From: JAAGZL01 sp050291365
Lineage (GTDB): Bacteria > Pseudomonadota > Gammaproteobacteria > Chromatiales > Chromatiaceae
Reading direction: 5' to 3'
DNA: 64,000 bases
NCBI GenBank assembly: GCA_050291365.1
Contig: JBNKJS010000003.1
Location: 62,001 to 126,000 of the forward strand
In this document: piece after piece, positions 59,774 to 64,000 of the stretch
How the letters are laid out: every line of letters begins with the position of its first letter
How positions within the stretch are numbered: the stretch's first letter is position 1
Made by a program: the position numbers and the translations under genes
Notes under the pieces: generated by a model
What the model was told of the DNA's origin: nothing
Databases searched by the model: none
What the model saw: only the letters and a program-made list of their open reading frames with translations

Positions 59774-62700
59774 CTACCTTGCATCCCAACTCCTCCACCC
59801 TGACATCAGGGGGAAATAGAGTCCGAGCTTGATAGGCCGATCCTCCATTTTTTCGAAGATCGCGGCATAACGCTCCATTTGTCCACTATATCTCTCTTGT
59901 TCGCGGTCTAGGAACTCTTCCATATCAGGTCCTTCATGCACACCCGTCTTGTAGTCTATGATCCATCTTGTCCCTTCAGCATCGATAAATGTTCTATCTA
60001 TAATGATATTTACCAGCTTCCGATTATGGCTGGAACTGAGGGCATATTCTGATTTGGCATCCTGGTGCTGGTCAGAGAGTATCCAACTTCCCTTCTCGTC
60101 TGCCATGGCCTGTGACAGGGCCGCATCAACCCTAGAAACCGCACCGTCTAACTCACTCCTGGGAACACCCAGGTGCAGCAGGGCATTGCCAAAGGCACTA
60201 TGTAGAGAGCCAATACGCTGTCGGTCCCAGAGTTCTGTTCCATCCCTGGCTATGCGCTGTAGATAGCGATGTACCAGAGTGCCGACATGCCGTGCAGTTT
60301 CGCTGGCCCAGTCAAACTCCACCAACTCCAGCTGGATCGAATCTGGAACAGGATCAGGGCTGATCTTAGGCAGGGGGGACTCCAACTCACTCTCTGGAAA
60401 GAGCCACTGTAGGGGCAGGCGCCGAATGGGATGGGAGATTAGGTCTGTTGCCTGCTGTTCAACCACCTTCTCGTCAAAACATAGCCGCTGAAATTCGGCC
60501 CTTATCTCAGAGGCGGGCCAGAGGGAGGCGAGTAGAGAGCTCTTATCTGGATCCCTTGGCCCATCTTTGCCCTGTTCGATATGCCCAAGCAGATGGAGCT
60601 GTTTCTTGGCCCGGGTAGCAGCCACATAGAGCAGACGCCCATCCTCCAAACGGTCTTTCTGCTTAACCAGTGAATGTAGGTACCTATAAATAGGATCCTC
60701 TTTTTCATCTGCCCCCTTGATCGGAGCCAGAAGTAGGTCAGATACTCCACCCGAACTGTTGCGCTCAAGCCAGTACATAAGCCTGGAGTCATCAACCCTG
60801 GATCTTTTACCCAATCCCGGGATAATAACCCGATCAAACTCCAGCCCTTTGGCTGCATGTATGGTCATCAGTTGCAGTCGTTCGTCCGCCTCAATATCCG
60901 GCGGTGCGTATAGATCCTTTAACGCCTTATCCAGCTCTGCAAAATCGTCTATATCCCCTCCCTGGTCAAACAGCTCCAGAAGATCAAACAGTATCTGCGC
61001 CTCTTCAATCTCTGTCTCTGATCGAACCACAGCAGGACCACCCAAGGCGACCCATGTACCCTCAACCAGATCACGCAGTGGCACACGCCTATGGCGGCTT
61101 AGGTTCTGTTCCAGAATAGAGCTGATACGCTGTAAGCGCGCCTCTCCGTCACTAGTTAGCTCTCTCTCCCTCTCTGGCTGTTGAATCAGCTCCCATATAG
61201 TCAGCTTGCGGTCTCTACCGGTTAAGGCCTCAAGATCCTCTAAGGAGAGTCCACACCAGGGCGCACGCAGTATGGCCAGCCATGCGATACGATCAGCTGG
61301 GTGCAGAAGGGCCCGGGTCAGGGAGATCAAATCATATATCACCGGGCGCTGGGCCAGTGGCTCAACATCCAATGCCTGAAATCTCAACCCTGCCCGTTTT
61401 AACTCCAGGATGATCTCTGCCAGATGGGTGCGACTGCGTACCAGGATTGCGATCTTATCGTCTGGATCATCGCGCTGTACGGCCTCTATCAGCCCCCGTA
61501 TCTCCCTGGCTTCAGCCAGGTCATCACGTCCCAGCCATGGATGAACCTGAACCGGGAGCTGTTTACCCTCTGGATGAAATGGCGTGGAGTCCACATAGGT
61601 CACGGCCCCCATGCCGATATCTTCATAACCTGGCAGTACCTGCCGGAACACCTGGTTGACCCACTGCACTACCCCCTGCTGGGAGCGAAAATTGACGGAG
61701 AGTGTAAGGGGTATCAGTTGTACGTTCTCTATCCCATACTGTCTGGCCTTTAGATAGAGCCCAACCTCGGCCTCACGAAAACGGTAGATGGACTGCATGG
61801 GGTCGCCCACCACAAACATGGTCCTGCCGTCGTCTGGCTCCCAGCCGCGGATGATCTTTCTCAACAGCTCATACTGGCCATAGGAGGTGTCTTGAAACTC
61901 ATCCACCAGGATGTGTTGGATACGGTAGTCAAGGGCCATGGCTAGATCGGTCGGAGCATCATCAGCGCCCAACGCGGCATTGGCACCTTGGGCCATCTCA
62001 ATAAAATCGACCTCACCCTGTTCGGCCATCACCACCCGTAGTTCGGCCACTGCGATCTTGAGCACCAGAAACAGCGCCTGCATCACCTGCCACTGCTGTT
62101 CCGTATATATTATTGGTGGAAGCGCGCGCGTCTGAGCAAGCATGTTGATAAATTCAGGATGTGCTTGTAGATCATCCAGAAGAGCGGAAAATGACTCCTT
62201 CATCTGTTTGCAAAATGGCTTTCCTTGATCACTGTCCGTGGGAAAACCATCATTCTTGTTCACCCTCTTTCTCAACTTACCATCTTTCGTCAAGAGCAAA
62301 TCGGCCAGCCCTATCCATTGGGGCATGGCCACACTGGATGCAGTCGGCATCTCTTGAATATCTAGGCAGGAGAGAACATCTTTCTCCTTTCCGTCATCCC
62401 TAATATTGGCTGCCGCATAACGGGCGTGCCGCAGTATCTCCGCTGTATAGTTCACAGGGGTACAATCGACCATATTTATCAGTGCATCATCGACTATATT
62501 CTCCAGGGCCCGCTCAAGTTCCTGGCGTCGCAACCATTCGTCACCATCGCTAACAACATGACGCAACCACTGGTCACGTTTGGATAGCATATTGACCAAC
62601 AACCCCTCTAGCCTGGATATGTCGTTACCCAGATGCCCGAGAAGGGTGGCGACCCCATCGCCCCACTCCCTTCCCTGCTCCAGGTGGCGTATGGCCGCCC

Positions 62701-63166
62701 GGGCAGCCTCCTGGTAGATCTTCTCAGCCCTCTCTAGGGGATCCAGTTTTCCTCCAAGGGTTGAGAGTAGTGGTAACTGACTGGTAATGCCGCTACAGAG
62801 GGCGTCTATGGTCTGTATCCTGAGTCGTCTGGGGGATTGCTGCAGACTCCATCCCCTCTCCTGATTCCGTTTGAGCACAGCGCCAGCAAGGCTCCAGGTG
62901 AGGCGTTCGTGGGCATGTTCTGGTTCGGGTTCGTTCGTGCTCTCCAGGGCCTTTAGGATGCGGCTGCGCATCTCTGAGGTGGCCTTCTTGGTGAAGGTTA
63001 TGGCAATTATCTCTTCTGGCTCGTTTACTACGGCAAGCAGCCGCAGATAACGTTGGATCAGTAGCTCTGTCTTACCGGAACCGGCTGGCGCCTGAACAAT
63101 AAAGGATCTCTCTATATCCAGCGCCTGCTCACGCTGATCCTGGTCCTGGATGATTGGGGCAGTCAT
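59774..63166 (-). CDS. addA: AddA-like UvrD-family helicase/nuclease
   Basis: This 1130-residue protein combines a superfamily 1 helicase with a C-terminal PD-(D/E)XK nuclease. Walker A is APAGSGKTELLIQRYL, motif II LVDEFQDTSYGQYELL, motif III GDPMQSIYRFREAEVGLY, motif VI YVAATRAKKQLHLLG; the nuclease centre is RWIIDYKTGVHEG near the end. With the upstream addB-like gene it forms an AddAB-type double-strand-break repair nuclease, an alternative to RecBCD. The ATG at 63166 overlaps the addB stop by four bases (ATGA); five in-frame codons lie further upstream. Confidence 0.92.
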   Translation of the reverse strand: MTAPIIQDQDQREQALDIERSFIVQAPAGSGKTELLIQRYLRLLAVVNEPEEIIAITFTKKATSEMRSRILKALESTNEPEPEHAHERLTWSLAGAVLKRNQERGWSLQQSPRRLRIQTIDALCSGITSQLPLLSTLGGKLDPLERAEKIYQEAARAAIRHLEQGREWGDGVATLLGHLGNDISRLEGLLVNMLSKRDQWLRHVVSDGDEWLRRQELERALENIVDDALINMVDCTPVNYTAEILRHARYAAANIRDDGKEKDVLSCLDIQEMPTASSVAMPQWIGLADLLLTKDGKLRKRVNKNDGFPTDSDQGKPFCKQMKESFSALLDDLQAHPEFINMLAQTRALPPIIYTEQQWQVMQALFLVLKIAVAELRVVMAEQGEVDFIEMAQGANAALGADDAPTDLAMALDYRIQHILVDEFQDTSYGQYELLRKIIRGWEPDDGRTMFVVGDPMQSIYRFREAEVGLYLKARQYGIENVQLIPLTLSVNFRSQQGVVQWVNQVFRQVLPGYEDIGMGAVTYVDSTPFHPEGKQLPVQVHPWLGRDDLAEAREIRGLIEAVQRDDPDDKIAILVRSRTHLAEIILELKRAGLRFQALDVEPLAQRPVIYDLISLTRALLHPADRIAWLAILRAPWCGLSLEDLEALTGRDRKLTIWELIQQPERERELTSDGEARLQRISSILEQNLSRHRRVPLRDLVEGTWVALGGPAVVRSETEIEEAQILFDLLELFDQGGDIDDFAELDKALKDLYAPPDIEADERLQLMTIHAAKGLEFDRVIIPGLGKRSRVDDSRLMYWLERNSSGGVSDLLLAPIKGADEKEDPIYRYLHSLVKQKDRLEDGRLLYVAATRAKKQLHLLGHIEQGKDGPRDPDKSSLLASLWPASEIRAEFQRLCFDEKVVEQQATDLISHPIRRLPLQWLFPESELESPLPKISPDPVPDSIQLELVEFDWASETARHVGTLVHRYLQRIARDGTELWDRQRIGSLHSAFGNALLHLGVPRSELDGAVSRVDAALSQAMADEKGSWILSDQHQDAKSEYALSSSHNRKLVNIIIDRTFIDAEGTRWIIDYKTGVHEGPDMEEFLDREQERYSGQMERYAAIFEKMEDRPIKLGLYFPLMSGWRSWDAR

Positions 63167-64000
63167 GACTCGTCTCCCCATTCATGTATGCGGCAGAGAG
63201 CTGGCAGTGGGCAGTATGTACAATCTTTGTTACTGTCCTTTGGCATTACCTCAGCCCTTCCTGCCAAGATCTCCTGTGCCAGCAGTTCCAGACTCTGTTT
63301 CCACTCCGCTTTAAGACTATTCCAGTCCTCAGGAAAAGCCTTAGTACCTGGAAGCACTCCCGCCTCATCTGATACCCCTTTGAACCCCATACTGGCCATG
63401 TTCACACCAGCGAGAAATACTCCGGAAATGTTTGCACTGCTGGTTGTGGCATAGAGTGGAAGTTGCGGCTCTTCAATACGCTGCTCAAACCAGCCGTTGC
63501 ACGATAGCTCTTTTCTCTTTTTTGTCTTGTAATCGATGATCAGTTGGGCCTCATCGTTCAGCTCATCTATGCGGTCGGCAATGACGTCAATCTGCAGTCC
63601 GCCTATCTCTACGGTCTGTTTATGTTCCAATGAAACGATCTTGAAAGGTGCGCGCAGCCGTTCAAGTTCAAGCCACGCCACAATTAGTTCGGTCACTCTC
63701 TGCTGCTCTATCTCAACGAATCTGGGGACAAAAGTGGTTGGACGATCTGATCTAATCTTAGAAAGCTCTTTGCTGACCTCTGCAGCAACGAGTTGGCGCA
63801 AGGCAGAATCTTCCATGGCAACAAGTGTGTCATGCCCTTTTATCTGCTCCCAAACCATCTGCAGAATACGATGGGTAATAATCCCCCTTGTCCTGGCATC
63901 CATCCCTGAAACAGGATCCTCAATCATAGTTGCACCCAGACGATGGTTGGCAAAGGCACGAAACGGACATGCTGAGTGATCAGCCAACAATCTGCTACCA
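63163..64000 (-). CDS. addB: AddB-like PD-(D/E)XK nuclease, C-terminal fragment
   Basis: About 279 codons are visible; the gene continues past the right edge. The segment has the first iron-sulfur Cys in ADHSACPFRAFA, the nuclease motifs GIITHRILQMVWE and LIIDYKTKKRK, and the final Cys triplet CTYCPLPALCRIHE. This one-plus-three cysteine layout flanking the nuclease matches AddB-type Fe-S nucleases. It is coupled to addA by an ATGA overlap. The N-terminal inactive helicase-like part of AddB would lie beyond the window and cannot be checked. Confidence 0.88.
   Translation of the reverse strand, partial: GSRLLADHSACPFRAFANHRLGATMIEDPVSGMDARTRGIITHRILQMVWEQIKGHDTLVAMEDSALRQLVAAEVSKELSKIRSDRPTTFVPRFVEIEQQRVTELIVAWLELERLRAPFKIVSLEHKQTVEIGGLQIDVIADRIDELNDEAQLIIDYKTKKRKELSCNGWFEQRIEEPQLPLYATTSSANISGVFLAGVNMASMGFKGVSDEAGVLPGTKAFPEDWNSLKAEWKQSLELLAQEILAGRAEVMPKDSNKDCTYCPLPALCRIHEWGDES

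Overview
The window is bacterial chromosome, densely packed, with gene content and gene order typical of Gammaproteobacteria: yceD-rpmF-plsX-fab, rpoE-rseABC-degP, lepA-lepB-rnc-era-recO-pdxJ, sdhCDAB-sdhE-ygfX, dksA-gluQ. The quinol-linked octahaem cytochrome, the PEP-CTERM protein, AddAB-type recombination genes and a glutathione-dependent formaldehyde pathway would suit an environmental, possibly sulfur-oxidising lineage (inference only; no marker gene fixes the genus). No rRNA, tRNA, insertion sequence or CRISPR array was recognised.

Layout. 1-99: 3' end of a sodium-pump decarboxylase beta subunit. 187-10251: lipid/ribosome/peptidoglycan/replication cluster yceD-rpmF-plsX-fabH-fabG-acpP-fabF-pabC-mltG-tmk-holB-pilZ-tatD; fabD, normally between fabH and fabG, is absent. 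10294-14854: accessory stretch with an extensin-like protein, an unknown Lys/Pro-rich protein, a PEP-CTERM protein, a divergent CsrA paralogue and an unknown two-gene unit. 15062-17805: fghA-adhC divergent from a TetR regulator with a clear operator. 18827-21433: polyamine operon speD-speE-speC with a structured leader. 21445-23667: palindrome array, small membrane proteins and a hydrolase. 23687-25186: putP. 25242-29277: a 980-residue trypsin-like protease/VWA protein with a C-terminal membrane anchor and no signal peptide, next to a zinc phospholipase C/P1-nuclease-like protein, the most unusual part of the window. 29386-36241: mtnP, pdxJ, recO, era, rnc, DUF4845, lepB, lepA. 36363-40995: glutaredoxin-like gene and the sigma-E envelope stress locus with two recognisable sigma-E promoters. 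41174-51566: nadB, ygfX, sdhE, sdhBADC, darP, recJ, a PPTase, uppP, cysZ-like. 51691-53069: A+T-rich coiled-coil/glycosyltransferase pair. 53179-56791: cytochrome b, octahaem cytochrome c, porin. 56980-64000: aminotransferase, dksA, gluQ and addA/addB (addB runs off the right edge).

Functional links. FabH/FabG/FabF act on the AcpP encoded among them; PlsX feeds acyl-phosphate to phospholipid synthesis, and the PPTase at 49 kb could charge a carrier protein. Polyamine synthesis by SpeC/SpeD/SpeE yields methylthioadenosine, and the methylthioinosine phosphorylase at 29.4 kb is a plausible salvage step. The RpoE/RseA/RseB system reads envelope stress, and the adjacent degP has its own sigma-E-type promoter. 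Start codons were moved from the longest reading frame where Shine-Dalgarno sequences, family N-termini or tight gene junctions argued for it; each such case is stated.
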